Positions 1-8,268 of a DNA stretch of 64,000 nt are shown here, in pieces. The stretch's first letter is position 1, and each line of letters starts with the position of its first letter. A program made the position numbers and the translations under genes. The stretch covers positions 3,768,960-3,832,959 of the forward strand of contig NZ_LJYW01000001.1 in assembly GCF_001305515.1 (NCBI RefSeq). Reading direction: 5' to 3'. This stretch comes from Prosthecodimorpha hirschii (lineage in GTDB: Bacteria > Pseudomonadota > Alphaproteobacteria > Rhizobiales > Ancalomicrobiaceae). The notes beneath the pieces are model-generated. The model was given only the letters and a program-made list of their open reading frames with translations, made no database searches and was not told where the DNA came from.

Positions 1-424
1 GGATCACGCCGCCGCAGCTGGTGCCGTCGGGGCGGAACAGGATGGCGATGCGGCTGCCGTCCGTGGCGCAGCTGTCGCCGGCCAGCACGGCGAGGTCGAT
101 GTCGCGCGGCAGCCGCAGGGTCTGCGGCCCGGAGACGAAATCGCGCCGGCGGGTGTCGAACACGGCGGTGGTCTCCCGGCCGGAGGCGATCGCGTCGGTA
201 CGGGCATTGCGCAGCAGCGCGGCCGATTCCACCGCCATCGCCATCAGCCCGCTCGGTCCGGTGCCGCGCGCCAGGGTGGCCAGCGCCAGGATCATGCCCA
301 GCCCGAGGATCACCATGGCGGGGATGATCTCCATCAGCACGAAGCCGGCGCTACGGTCGGCCGGGCGGCCGTTGCGCGGCCCGGCGTCGGCGTCAACGCT
401 GCCAGTTGTTGAGATCCGCGGCAC
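1..424 (-). CDS. gspH: Type II secretion pseudopilin GspH, C-terminus cut by window edge
   Basis: The frame opens at a GTG (424) with a GGGAGG ribosome site 8 bases upstream and overlaps the 3' end of gspG by 32 bases; it runs off the left edge with about 141 residues visible. A class III prepilin signal is visible as G-FVLMEII with the conserved Glu at +5 of the mature pilin, followed by a hydrophobic helix. The middle, with LLRNARTDAIASGRETT, matches the GspH family pattern of an amphipathic helix followed by a beta-rich region. It would be a minor pseudopilin placed near the tip of the T2SS pseudopilus. GspI is the alternative but fits less well, both in sequence and in its position directly after gspG. 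Confidence 0.72.
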   Translation of the reverse strand, partial: MPRISTTGSVDADAGPRNGRPADRSAGFVLMEIIPAMVILGLGMILALATLARGTGPSGLMAMAVESAALLRNARTDAIASGRETTAVFDTRRRDFVSGPQTLRLPRDIDLAVLAGDSCATDGSRIAILFRPDGTSCGGVI

Positions 425-908
425 TGTCGGTGCCTCCCTCGCGGCCGTCGGAGCCGAGCGACACGATCTCGTAGGGGCGACCCTGGCCCGGCGAACGATA
501 CAGATAGGCATTGTTCCAGGGATCGCGCGGCACGCCGTTGCCGCGCAGATAGGGGCCGTTCCAGGTCGCGGCATTGTTGGGGCGGACCATCAGCGCGTTG
601 AGGCCCTCGGCGGTGGTCGGATAGCGGCTCATGTCCAGGAAGAAGAGATCGAGCGCGTTGGTGAAGCTCTCGATCTGGATGCGCGCGGTCTTGGTCTTGG
701 CGTCGGACAGCTGGTTGAAGACGCGCGGCCCGACCAGGCCGACCAGAAGCCCGATGATGACCAGCACGACCAGCATCTCGACCAGCGTGAAGCCCGCGCG
801 GAGGCGGTCGAGCCGCTTCGCGTCGGGGCGCCGTGACGCGACCGGACGGCCGTCGCCCGGACGGGCGGCCGGACCGGAGGGCCGGGAGAGGAATGTGCGG
901 GTCGCCAT
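393..908 (-). CDS. gspG: Type II secretion major pseudopilin GspG
   Basis: A 171-residue protein. It has an unusually long 39-residue basic leader, then the prepilin cleavage site G39/F40 and the motif GFTLVEMLVVLVIIGLL with Glu44 at mature +5. The C-terminal half carries the GspG hallmark stretch YPTTAEGLNALM and the calcium-site region with GPYL, PRDPWNNAY and SLGSDGREGG. The major pseudopilin polymerises into the periplasmic piston. The gene lies 3 bases after gspF and is followed by overlapping gspH. An internal start closer to the cleavage site is possible, but no ATG or GTG with a better ribosome site was seen. Confidence 0.95.
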   Translation of the reverse strand: MATRTFLSRPSGPAARPGDGRPVASRRPDAKRLDRLRAGFTLVEMLVVLVIIGLLVGLVGPRVFNQLSDAKTKTARIQIESFTNALDLFFLDMSRYPTTAEGLNALMVRPNNAATWNGPYLRGNGVPRDPWNNAYLYRSPGQGRPYEIVSLGSDGREGGTDSAADLNNWQR

Positions 909-911
909 GGG

Positions 912-2114
912 TCAGCTCACCAGTTGGTTCACGCTCATCAACGCCGACATGATCGTCACCATCAGGCCGCCGATCACCACCGCGATGACGATGATGGCAA
1001 TCGGTCCGACCAGGGCGCCGACGCGGTCGAGTCGCTCCGTCAGCTTCTTCTCGTAGAGCGCTCCGGCTTCCGACGCCACTGTCGCCAGTTCGCCGGTCTC
1101 CTCGCCGATGCGCAGCATGCGGGCGGCGACGTCCGGCAGCAGATCGACCCGCCCGAGCGCCTCGGAGAGCCGGCCGCCGCGGCGCACGTCGTCGCCGACC
1201 GCCGCCACCAGGGCTTCGCCGTCGACCCCGACCACGCTTTCCAGCACCTTCAGGGCCTCGACCAGCGGCACGCCCTGCGACAGGAGCGTGCCGAGATTGG
1301 TGGTGAACAGCGCCGTCCGGCGCAGCCGCCAGATGCCGGAAATCAGCGGCAGTCGCGTTGCGGACCGTACGAAGCCGTCGCGGATGGCTTTGACGCGGGC
1401 GGCGAGCAGCCCGCCCGAGAGGACCAGGATCGCGCCGCCGCCGAGAAGATCGGAATTCTCCGCCATCCAGGCCGAGAGCGCGAGCACCGTGGCGACCATC
1501 GAGCCCGGCGTCTGGCCGCTGTCGCCGATCAGCCCGGCGAATTGCGGCACGACATGAACCAGGAAGAAGACGAGAACGCTGGCCGCCGCCAAAAGCAGGA
1601 AGGCCGGATAGCGCAGCGCACCGGTCACCTTGTCGGCCAGGATGTGGCCGCGCTGGCGCTGGGCGACCACGACGGCGAGCACCCGGTCGAGATGCCCGGT
1701 CGCCTCGGCGACCCGCGCCATGGCGACGATCTCGGCCGGGAAGGTGCCGGGATGGCGCTGCAGCGCCTGGACGAAGCTCTGGCCGGCCAGGACATCGGCG
1801 CGCAGGGTGCGGACGATGTCGCGCAGTCCGCCCTTCAGATCCTCGGAGGCGAGCAGCAGGGCCTCGTCGATGGTGAGCCCGCTCTTCAGCATCAGCGAGA
1901 GTTCGCCCAGAAAGGCCGTCACCGCGCGCGGATCGGCCCGCCGGGCGAACAGGCCGGCGGCGCCCGCCTCGCCGAGCCGCTTCGCCTCGACCAGGATCAG
2001 TCCGCGGGCGCCCAGTTCGGAGGCGACGCCGTTCTCGTCGGCGGCCTCGGTCTCGCCGGAGAGCGGACGGCCGTCCATCGACATGGCGGTATAGGCAAAG
2101 CGGGCCACGGGCAT
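912..2114 (-). CDS. gspF: Type II secretion inner-membrane platform protein GspF
   Basis: 400 residues, the usual GspF length. The start ATG gives MPVARFAYTAMSMDGRPLSG, the typical N-terminal sheet of GspF/PilC. Two homologous cytoplasmic four-helix domains (about 65-190 and 265-395) are separated by hydrophobic segments; the family motifs FLGELSLMLKSGLTIDEAL in the first half and FTTNLGTLLSQGVPLVEALK in the second are clear, and the protein ends with a hydrophobic segment followed by MSVNQLVS. GspF is the membrane platform that couples the GspE ATPase to pseudopilus assembly. The gene starts 11 bases after the gspE stop. Confidence 0.96.
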   Translation of the reverse strand: MPVARFAYTAMSMDGRPLSGETEAADENGVASELGARGLILVEAKRLGEAGAAGLFARRADPRAVTAFLGELSLMLKSGLTIDEALLLASEDLKGGLRDIVRTLRADVLAGQSFVQALQRHPGTFPAEIVAMARVAEATGHLDRVLAVVVAQRQRGHILADKVTGALRYPAFLLLAAASVLVFFLVHVVPQFAGLIGDSGQTPGSMVATVLALSAWMAENSDLLGGGAILVLSGGLLAARVKAIRDGFVRSATRLPLISGIWRLRRTALFTTNLGTLLSQGVPLVEALKVLESVVGVDGEALVAAVGDDVRRGGRLSEALGRVDLLPDVAARMLRIGEETGELATVASEAGALYEKKLTERLDRVGALVGPIAIIVIAVVIGGLMVTIMSALMSVNQLVS

Positions 2115-2125
2115 CTCCTCCCGGC

Positions 2126-3796
2126 TCAGCGCAGGGCCGCGACGCGGAAGACTTCGTCCACCGATGTGGTCCCGTCGAGGCAGCGCGCACGCCCGTCCTC
2201 GATCATCGTGGTCATCCCGGCCGCCCGCGCCGCCGTCTCGATCGCCTGATCGTCGGCGCCGCCGAGAATCAGGCGGCGGATCGGTTCGTTGACCTCGAGC
2301 ACCTCGAAGATGGCGCGCCGGCCGCGATAGCCGGTGCCGCCGCAGCGTTCGCAGCCGACCGGCTCGTGGACGACCGTTCCGGGGTCCAGGCCGATCGCGG
2401 TGAAGCGCGGGTTGAGGTCGAAATCGGCCGCCTCCAGCCGCCGGGGCCGGCGGCAATCCGGGCAGAGCAGGCGGACCAGCCGCTGGCCGACCACCGCGCG
2501 CAGCGAGGAGGCGATCAGGAACGGCTCCACGCCCATGTCGATCAGCCGCGTGATGGCGGCCGCCGCCGTGTTGGTGTGCAGCGTGGTCATCACCATGTGG
2601 CCGGTCAGCGAGGCCTGGATGGCGATCTTGGCGGTCTCGGTGTCGCGCACCTCGCCGACCATGATCACGTCCGGGTCCTGACGCAGGAAGGCGCGCAGCG
2701 CCGACGCGAAGGTCAGGCCGACGGCGGTGCGCACCTGCGACTGACTGACGCCGGGGATCTCGTATTCGACCGGGTCCTCGACGGTCAGGATCTTGCGGGT
2801 CTGGTCGTTGAGGATCGAGAGCGCCGCGGCGAGCGTCGTCGTCTTGCCGCTGCCGGTCGGGCCGGTCACCACGACGAGCCCGTAGGGCATCTCGATCTGC
2901 CGGCGCAATGCCGTCTCGTCCCGGGACCGGAGCCCGAGCTGGGAGAAGTCGACCAGCTTTCCGGAGCGGTCGAGCAGGCGCAGGATGACCGCCTCGCCGG
3001 TGGTGGTCGGCATCACGGCCACGCGGATGTCGTAGTCGCGGCCGCGGATCTTGGCGCGGGTGCGCCCGTCCTGGGGCAGGCGGTGCTCGGCGATGTTGAG
3101 ACTGGCCAGGATCTTGATGCGCGAGACGATGGCGCGGTGCGGCACGCGCGGTGCGACGATCGCCCGCATGACGCCGTCGACGCGCACGCGCACCTGATAG
3201 TCGCGCCGGGTCGGCTCGATGTGGATGTCGGTCGCCCGGAGCGAGACGGCGCGGTCGAAAATCTCCTCCACGGCCCGGACCACCGGGGCGCCGCTGGCGA
3301 GATCGCGCAGTTCGTCGACATTCTCGGCGCCGGTCAGGGGACCGGGTTCGTCCTCGCCGGCGACCGTCGCCTCCTGCGCCTCGCCGGCCCGCTCCAGCGC
3401 GATCTCGATCTCGTCGAGGCCGGCGATCTCGATCGCGACCGCGCCGCCGAGCGTCATGGTGACGGCGGCGACCACGTCGCGCTGGGTCGGGTCGATGACC
3501 GCAAGACGCTGGGCGCCGGACCGCAGGCGATAGGGATAGAGGCCCGATTCGGTCAGGAAGACGCGCGAGAAGGGGCCGAGCAACGCTTCGCCGCCCAGCA
3601 TGGTGTCGAGATCCGACCGCGGCAGGCCGTGCAGCTCTGCGACCAGGTCGGCGAAGCGGCCGGGCGCGATGCCGGCCGCCTCCATCAGCCTCCTGTAAGG
3701 CAGACTGGTGATCTCTGTCGAAGGACCGGCAAGGCCGATCAGCTGATCGTTGCGGATCAGGCCCTTCTCGACGAGTTGGGAAACCAGAGAGGTCAT
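2126..3796 (-). CDS. gspE: Type II secretion ATPase GspE
   Basis: 556 residues from the ATG at 3796; the frame continues to a GTG at 3895, which I reject because the ATG gives the normal family N-terminus (MTSLVSQLVEKGLI). An N-terminal GspE/PilB domain is followed by the AAA-type secretion ATPase core: Walker A GPTGSGKTT at 312-320, Asp box around TVEDPVEYEIPG (338-349), Walker B region DPDVIMVGEVRD at 374-385, and His box LTGHMVMTTLHTN at 397-409. A zinc-type tetracysteine follows (CPDC, then CERCGGTGYRG). The cytoplasmic hexameric ATPase drives pseudopilus extension. First gene of the minus-strand T2SS arm. Confidence 0.96.
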   Translation of the reverse strand: MTSLVSQLVEKGLIRNDQLIGLAGPSTEITSLPYRRLMEAAGIAPGRFADLVAELHGLPRSDLDTMLGGEALLGPFSRVFLTESGLYPYRLRSGAQRLAVIDPTQRDVVAAVTMTLGGAVAIEIAGLDEIEIALERAGEAQEATVAGEDEPGPLTGAENVDELRDLASGAPVVRAVEEIFDRAVSLRATDIHIEPTRRDYQVRVRVDGVMRAIVAPRVPHRAIVSRIKILASLNIAEHRLPQDGRTRAKIRGRDYDIRVAVMPTTTGEAVILRLLDRSGKLVDFSQLGLRSRDETALRRQIEMPYGLVVVTGPTGSGKTTTLAAALSILNDQTRKILTVEDPVEYEIPGVSQSQVRTAVGLTFASALRAFLRQDPDVIMVGEVRDTETAKIAIQASLTGHMVMTTLHTNTAAAAITRLIDMGVEPFLIASSLRAVVGQRLVRLLCPDCRRPRRLEAADFDLNPRFTAIGLDPGTVVHEPVGCERCGGTGYRGRRAIFEVLEVNEPIRRLILGGADDQAIETAARAAGMTTMIEDGRARCLDGTTSVDEVFRVAALR

Positions 3797-4159
3797 TGGT
3801 CCCGCGTCCGAACGGTGCGACCCGAGCGACCCGGCAGCGGTGCGCGATCGGTCGGTAGGCTGATACGAAGAGGTTAACAAGGACGCAATGTCCACAGGCT
3901 ATTCGACGGTACCATGTTGGGCGGACGCTCCTGTCGGGGCGCTGACGCCGGAGCTCCGCCCCGCTCGGAGTTCTGCCGTTTTCGCGCGGTATCCGGCTGA
4001 GCGCGCCGATGTCCGGCCGATCTGCTAGGCCGTCGGGCGATCGCCGGCCGGCCCGTTGATTCGGATCGGGGAAGCGGCGGAGTTCTCCGCGGGCACGGCA
4101 TCGTGCTAGTGAATATCAGGTCGGCGGGTGATCCCGCGGTTAGTCTGGCGGCTCGATTG
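3797..4159. other. Divergent intergenic region between the two T2SS arms
   Basis: About 360 bases separate the gspE and gspD starts and must hold both outward promoters. The stretch 3856-3910 is visibly lower in GC than its surroundings, which fits promoter DNA, but I could not identify a convincing -35/-10 pair or operator. In-frame extensions of both genes reach into it (GTG at 3895 for gspE, GTG at 4103 for gspD). Confidence 0.5.
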
Positions 4160-6490
4160 ATGGAAGAGGTTCGGTCCCTGCGTGAAACAAGGCCCCGTTC
4201 TGGGCGCGGTTTCGCGCGATCGAGGTCTTTCGGCGGGCTTCTGGCCGTCGCGGGCCTGGCGCTGACGGCTTTGCTCGGGGCCTGCGCGAACGATTCGGGC
4301 AGTCTTCAGGACGCCTTCACGGGTTTCGGCAGCACGGATCTGACCGCCCGGAAGAACGATGTCGGCGGCAAGTACGGCACCCGGTCGGGAAACCAGGATA
4401 CCCGCGGCCGGGTCTATGGCGGCGAGGGGCGGCCGGAACGGACCGGAAGCGTGGACGGTTCGGGCGGCGTGCCGGAAGGGTCGATCACGCAGGAGGGCGA
4501 CGGCTTCCTGCTCAACTTCGAGAATGTCGAGGTCGCGGCGCTGGCCAAGTCGATCCTCGGCGACATTCTCGGCGAGAACTACACCGTCGACAGCCGCGCC
4601 ACCGGCACGGTCAGCCTGAACTCGGCGCGCGCCGTGCCGCGCGGCCGCCTGGTCAGCGTCATGGAGACCGCGCTCAAGGCGGTCAATATCGCGGTGGCGC
4701 GCGAAGGCGCTGTCTACCGGATCACGCCCTCGTCGGAGGCCATCGGATCGGGTCGCTTCGACTATGCGGCCGCGGGCGAAGGCTACGGCACCTCGGTCAT
4801 TCCGGCCAAATTCGTGTCGGCCCAGACGCTGGCGCGGGTGCTGGAGAGCTTCGCCTCCAAGCCGGGCGCGCTGAAGGTCGATGCGGCCACCAACCTGGTG
4901 CTGATCCAGGGGACGGCGGCCGAGCGGCGCGCCGCTCTCGACGCCGCCACCCTGGTCGACACCGACTGGATGCGCGACCAGTCGGTCGGCATCTTCCCGC
5001 TGGCCAATTCGTCGCCCGAAACCGTGATCGGCGAATTGAACCGCATCCTGGATGCCGGCGAGGGCGGCGTCGGGCAGGGACAGGTCCAGCTGCAGCCGAT
5101 GAGCCGGCTGAACGCCATCCTGGTCGTCTCGAAGCGGCGCGACGCGGTCGATATCGTGCAGCGCTGGGTCAAGCGGCTCGACCGGGTCGATCAGGCGGCG
5201 GCCGGCGTGAAGGTCTACCGGCTGAAATACGGCCAGGCCAAGAATGTTGCGGCTCTGCTCAACGACGCCTTCTCGGGCCGCGGGTCCGGGCAGGGCGGTT
5301 CCGGCGCCGACAAGGACAGTCTCGAGCCGGTCGGCGGCGGTCGCGGCGGCACGCTGACGCAGTCGTCCGGCAGCGCCGGCAGCGCCGGCAGCGGCGGGGC
5401 GTCCGGCGGCAACGCGGTCGGCGGCAGCCGGGTCGGCTCGGCCTTCGCGGCCTTCCCGAATTCGTCCGGCAACGCGTCATCCGGCGGGGCTGCGACCGGC
5501 ATGGGCACGGCCGGCGGCGGCAGCGAGCTCGGTGCCGGCAACGGGGCGGCGGGCGGCGGCGGCGGTGGCGGCAGCCACGGGTCCGGCGGTCCCGGTTCGA
5601 CCGTCCGCGTCACGGCCGACATCCCCAACAACACGCTGCTGATCTATGCCTCCGCGGCGGACTACAAGCTGGTCGAGCGCACCATCCGCGAGCTCGATCG
5701 CCCGCCCGTGCAGGTCGCCATCGAGGCGACCATCGCCGAGGTCAAGCTGACCGACCAGCTCAATTACGGCGTCCAATTCTACCTGAAGAGTTCCGATCTC
5801 GGCGCCGGCGGCAATCGCGGCTCCGTGGGCGTGGCCGATACGGCCAAGCTGGCGCGCACGCTGCCCGGCTTCAACCTCCTGCTCGGTCCGAAATCCGAGC
5901 CGCGCATGGTGCTCGATGCGCTGCAGACGCTGACCAACGTCAAGATCCTGTCCTCGCCGTCCCTGGTCGTGCTCGACAACCAGCCGGCGGTGCTGCAGGT
6001 CGGCGACCAGGTGCCGATCACCACCCGGACCGCCAATTCGGTCGACAATCCCGCCGCGCCGATCGTCAACAATGTCGAGTTCCGCGATACCGGCATCATC
6101 CTCCGGGTCATGCCGCGCGTGAACGCCAACGGTGTGGTGACGCTCGACGTGGAGCAGGAGATCTCCAACGTCGTCAACAAGGATAGCCAGTCGCTGACGC
6201 CGACCATCGCGCAGCGCCGGGTGCGCAGCCAGATCGCGGTGTCGAGCGGCCAGACGGTACTGCTCGCCGGCCTGATCACCGAGCGGCGCGAAAGCAACCG
6301 CGAAGGCCTGCCGGGCCTGGTGTCGGTGAAGTTCCTGAACGAGATCCTGGCGTCCAACACCAAGACGGCGGAGCGGACCGAGCTGATCATCTTCATCAAG
6401 CCGCAGATCATCCGCGATCAGGCCGACGCGCAATCGGTCGCCGAGGAGTTCCGCGACCGGTTCTCGGCCATGCGCCAACCGCTGCGCTGA
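4160..6490 (+). CDS. gspD: Type II secretion outer-membrane secretin GspD, lipoprotein type
   Basis: 776 residues from the ATG at 4160 (a GTG at 4103 in frame is the alternative; neither has a strong ribosome site). A signal peptide ends in a lipobox LGAC with Cys42, so the secretin is probably lipidated. Then come an N0 domain (around FLLNFENVEVAALAKSILG), N1/N2 KH-like ring domains, a long Gly/Ser-rich linker at about 372-482, an N3 domain and the C-terminal secretin beta-barrel with VPITTRTA, VEFRDTGIILRV and SSGQTVLLAGLI. The linker sits between N2 and N3 and is much longer than usual. First gene of the plus-strand T2SS arm. Confidence 0.95.
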   Translation: MEEVRSLRETRPRSGRGFARSRSFGGLLAVAGLALTALLGACANDSGSLQDAFTGFGSTDLTARKNDVGGKYGTRSGNQDTRGRVYGGEGRPERTGSVDGSGGVPEGSITQEGDGFLLNFENVEVAALAKSILGDILGENYTVDSRATGTVSLNSARAVPRGRLVSVMETALKAVNIAVAREGAVYRITPSSEAIGSGRFDYAAAGEGYGTSVIPAKFVSAQTLARVLESFASKPGALKVDAATNLVLIQGTAAERRAALDAATLVDTDWMRDQSVGIFPLANSSPETVIGELNRILDAGEGGVGQGQVQLQPMSRLNAILVVSKRRDAVDIVQRWVKRLDRVDQAAAGVKVYRLKYGQAKNVAALLNDAFSGRGSGQGGSGADKDSLEPVGGGRGGTLTQSSGSAGSAGSGGASGGNAVGGSRVGSAFAAFPNSSGNASSGGAATGMGTAGGGSELGAGNGAAGGGGGGGSHGSGGPGSTVRVTADIPNNTLLIYASAADYKLVERTIRELDRPPVQVAIEATIAEVKLTDQLNYGVQFYLKSSDLGAGGNRGSVGVADTAKLARTLPGFNLLLGPKSEPRMVLDALQTLTNVKILSSPSLVVLDNQPAVLQVGDQVPITTRTANSVDNPAAPIVNNVEFRDTGIILRVMPRVNANGVVTLDVEQEISNVVNKDSQSLTPTIAQRRVRSQIAVSSGQTVLLAGLITERRESNREGLPGLVSVKFLNEILASNTKTAERTELIIFIKPQIIRDQADAQSVAEEFRDRFSAMRQPLR

Positions 6491-6522
6491 GCGCGGCGGC
6501 CGAACCTACGGGAGGCGGCAGG

Positions 6523-7260
6523 ATGGCGTTGCCCGATGGGACCGCCCTGGAGGTCGGCGCGGCAGAGCCGCCGCTGCGCCTGCGGACCGTCGACGCCGTG
6601 GTGTCGGCGCTGGGGCTCATCGCCCTGGCGGCGCTGCTGCCGCCCATGGCGGCGCTGTTCGCGGGCGCGTTCTGGCTTCTGGTCGTCGTCGTGGTGCGGT
6701 CCGATCTCGACCGCTATCTGATCCCCGATGCCGCAAGCCTCGGCATCGCGGCGCTCGGGCTCGCCCAGGCCTGGTGGGCCGGCGGGGCCGGGGTTGGGGC
6801 CGGGGTTGGGGCCGGGGTTGGGGCCGGAGGCTGGGAAGCCGTGGCGTGGGCGCTGGCCCAGGGCCTCGGCGCCGGGGCGGCGGTCTATGCGGTGCGCACC
6901 GGCTATCGGTGGCTGCGCGGCCAGGAAGGCATCGGCTTCGGCGACGTGAAGCTCGCCGCAGCGCTCGGCCTGTGGCTCGATCCTTTTGCCCAGGCGCTGG
7001 CGCTGCAGTTGGCCGCCATGGCGGCGCTTGGCGTCGTGCTGGCCGCCCGGGCCCTCGAGCGCCGGGCGCAGGGGCCGGCCAAGGACGGGGCCCGGGTCGA
7101 GGATGGGGCCCGGGTCGAGGATGGGGCTGGAGTCGAGGACGGGCCCGAATCCCCGCATGGCATGACCATGGTCCCCTTCGGCGCCTTCCTGGCGCCGGCC
7201 GGTTTTGCCGTCCATGTCTGGGCCCAGGCGGTTCCGGACGGCTGGGGGACCTGGCCGTGA
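6523..7260 (+). CDS. Short prepilin peptidase (GspO/PilD peptidase domain only)
   Basis: 245 residues, a polytopic membrane protein. Both aspartate motifs of type IV prepilin peptidases are visible: RSDLDRYLIPD near residue 65 and GFGDVKLAAALGLWL near 142. The N-terminal cytoplasmic methyltransferase/zinc domain of full-length GspO (four Cys) is absent, as in A24 peptidases of the CpaA/TadV type. Two in-frame tandem DNA repeats expand the protein: VGAG units at 6791-6826 and DGARVE units from 7084. The gene lies 32 bases after gspD and overlaps gspK by GTGA, so it probably processes the pseudopilins of this locus. Confidence 0.85.
   Translation: MALPDGTALEVGAAEPPLRLRTVDAVVSALGLIALAALLPPMAALFAGAFWLLVVVVVRSDLDRYLIPDAASLGIAALGLAQAWWAGGAGVGAGVGAGVGAGGWEAVAWALAQGLGAGAAVYAVRTGYRWLRGQEGIGFGDVKLAAALGLWLDPFAQALALQLAAMAALGVVLAARALERRAQGPAKDGARVEDGARVEDGAGVEDGPESPHGMTMVPFGAFLAPAGFAVHVWAQAVPDGWGTWP
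6788..6826 (+). repeat. 12-bp tandem repeat, three copies, inside the prepilin peptidase gene
   Basis: Unit GGGTTGGGGCCG repeated three times in frame (from 6791), coding (VGAG)n in a periplasmic or membrane loop. Because the unit length is a multiple of three, copy-number changes would not disrupt the frame. Confidence 0.85.
7084..7143 (+). repeat. 18-bp tandem repeat, about 3.3 copies, inside the prepilin peptidase gene
   Basis: Units start at 7084, 7102 and 7120 with a partial fourth at 7138; they code DGARVE, DGARVE, DGAGVE, DG. The array falls in the loop between the GFGD motif and the last membrane segment. The unit is a multiple of three, so the reading frame is kept. Confidence 0.85.
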
Positions 7261-8174
7261 AGGGCAGGCTTCAGGCCGGACGGTTGGCCGCGGCGATCGG
7301 CGCGGCGCCGGCGCGTCGCGGCGCGGTGCTGCTGATGGTGCTGATCTTCGGCGCCGCCGCCTCCAGCCTTGCCGTCACCGCGATGCGTTCGTCCTCGGCC
7401 GGTGTTCGGGCCGCGACGGTCTATCTCGACGAGGTCCGGGCCGAGGAACTCGGCCGGGCGGCGGTCGACCTGATCGCCGCGCGCCTCGCGTCCGGAGAGC
7501 CCGGCGTGCGCCGGGCCGGCGCCTTCGCGGTTCCTTTCGCGGATGCGGTCGTCGAGGTGTCCTATATCGGCGAGACCGCCCGGATCGACCTCAATGCCGC
7601 CCCGCCGGAACTGCTCGCCGCCCTGTTCCAGGCCGCCGGCGCCAGTCCGACCGAGGCGCGCCTCTATGCCGACCGCATTATCGATTGGCGCGATCCGGAC
7701 GATGCCAAGCGCCCGTCCGGGGCCGAGGCGGAGGACTATGCCCGCGCCGGGCTGCCGCCGCCGGGCAACCGCAACTTCGTGCATCTCGCCGAACTGGACC
7801 AGGTGCTCGGCCTGCCGGCCGCCATGCGCGAGGCGGTCGTGGGCGCCGTGACGGTCGCCTCGGGCAAGGCCGGCGTCGATCCGACGATCGCCGGGCGCCT
7901 GGTCGTCCGGGCGCTGTCGGGCGGCGAGGAGCGCCGCGCCGACACCTTCATCGGCCGCCGCGGCGCCGGATTCGAGAGGCGCGAGGACATCGTCGCCGCC
8001 TTTCCGACATCGAGCCGCGCTTTCATCGACCTCGATCCGGGCCGCGCCGTGCGCGCGACGATCCGGGTCGTGGTGCGGGGGCGCTTCGAGCGGCGCTTCG
8101 AGGCGGTGGTCGGGTCGGAGGGGGGCGGAATAGACGTGCAGGTGGTTTCCTGGCAATCCTATCCGGGACCGTGA
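7257..8174 (+). CDS. gspK: Type II secretion minor pseudopilin GspK
   Basis: 305 residues from a GTG that overlaps the peptidase stop (GTGA). The N-terminus reads ARRGAVLLMVLIFGAAASSL, a prepilin signal in which the mature +5 Glu is missing, as is normal for GspK. The large globular domain contains IDLNAAPPELLAALF (helix-hairpin-helix-like) and IIDWRDPDD, both diagnostic of GspK. GspK caps the pseudopilus tip with GspI and GspJ and controls its length. Its partners gspI and gspJ are not in the window and probably lie beyond the left edge after gspH. Confidence 0.92.
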   Translation: MKGRLQAGRLAAAIGAAPARRGAVLLMVLIFGAAASSLAVTAMRSSSAGVRAATVYLDEVRAEELGRAAVDLIAARLASGEPGVRRAGAFAVPFADAVVEVSYIGETARIDLNAAPPELLAALFQAAGASPTEARLYADRIIDWRDPDDAKRPSGAEAEDYARAGLPPPGNRNFVHLAELDQVLGLPAAMREAVVGAVTVASGKAGVDPTIAGRLVVRALSGGEERRADTFIGRRGAGFERREDIVAAFPTSSRAFIDLDPGRAVRATIRVVVRGRFERRFEAVVGSEGGGIDVQVVSWQSYPGP

Positions 8175-8268
8175 TCATGCGCGTTGGAACGGCCCCGGGA
8201 AGGCTTCGTCAAGACATTCGGGCGATGCTCCGCAGGGAGCGGCTGTCGTCGTACGGTCGGGAACAGGC

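Noticed and set aside
3797..3895. N-terminal extension of gspE from a GTG at 3895
   Set aside because: The extra 33 residues have no family similarity and the ATG at 3796 gives the usual GspE N-terminus.
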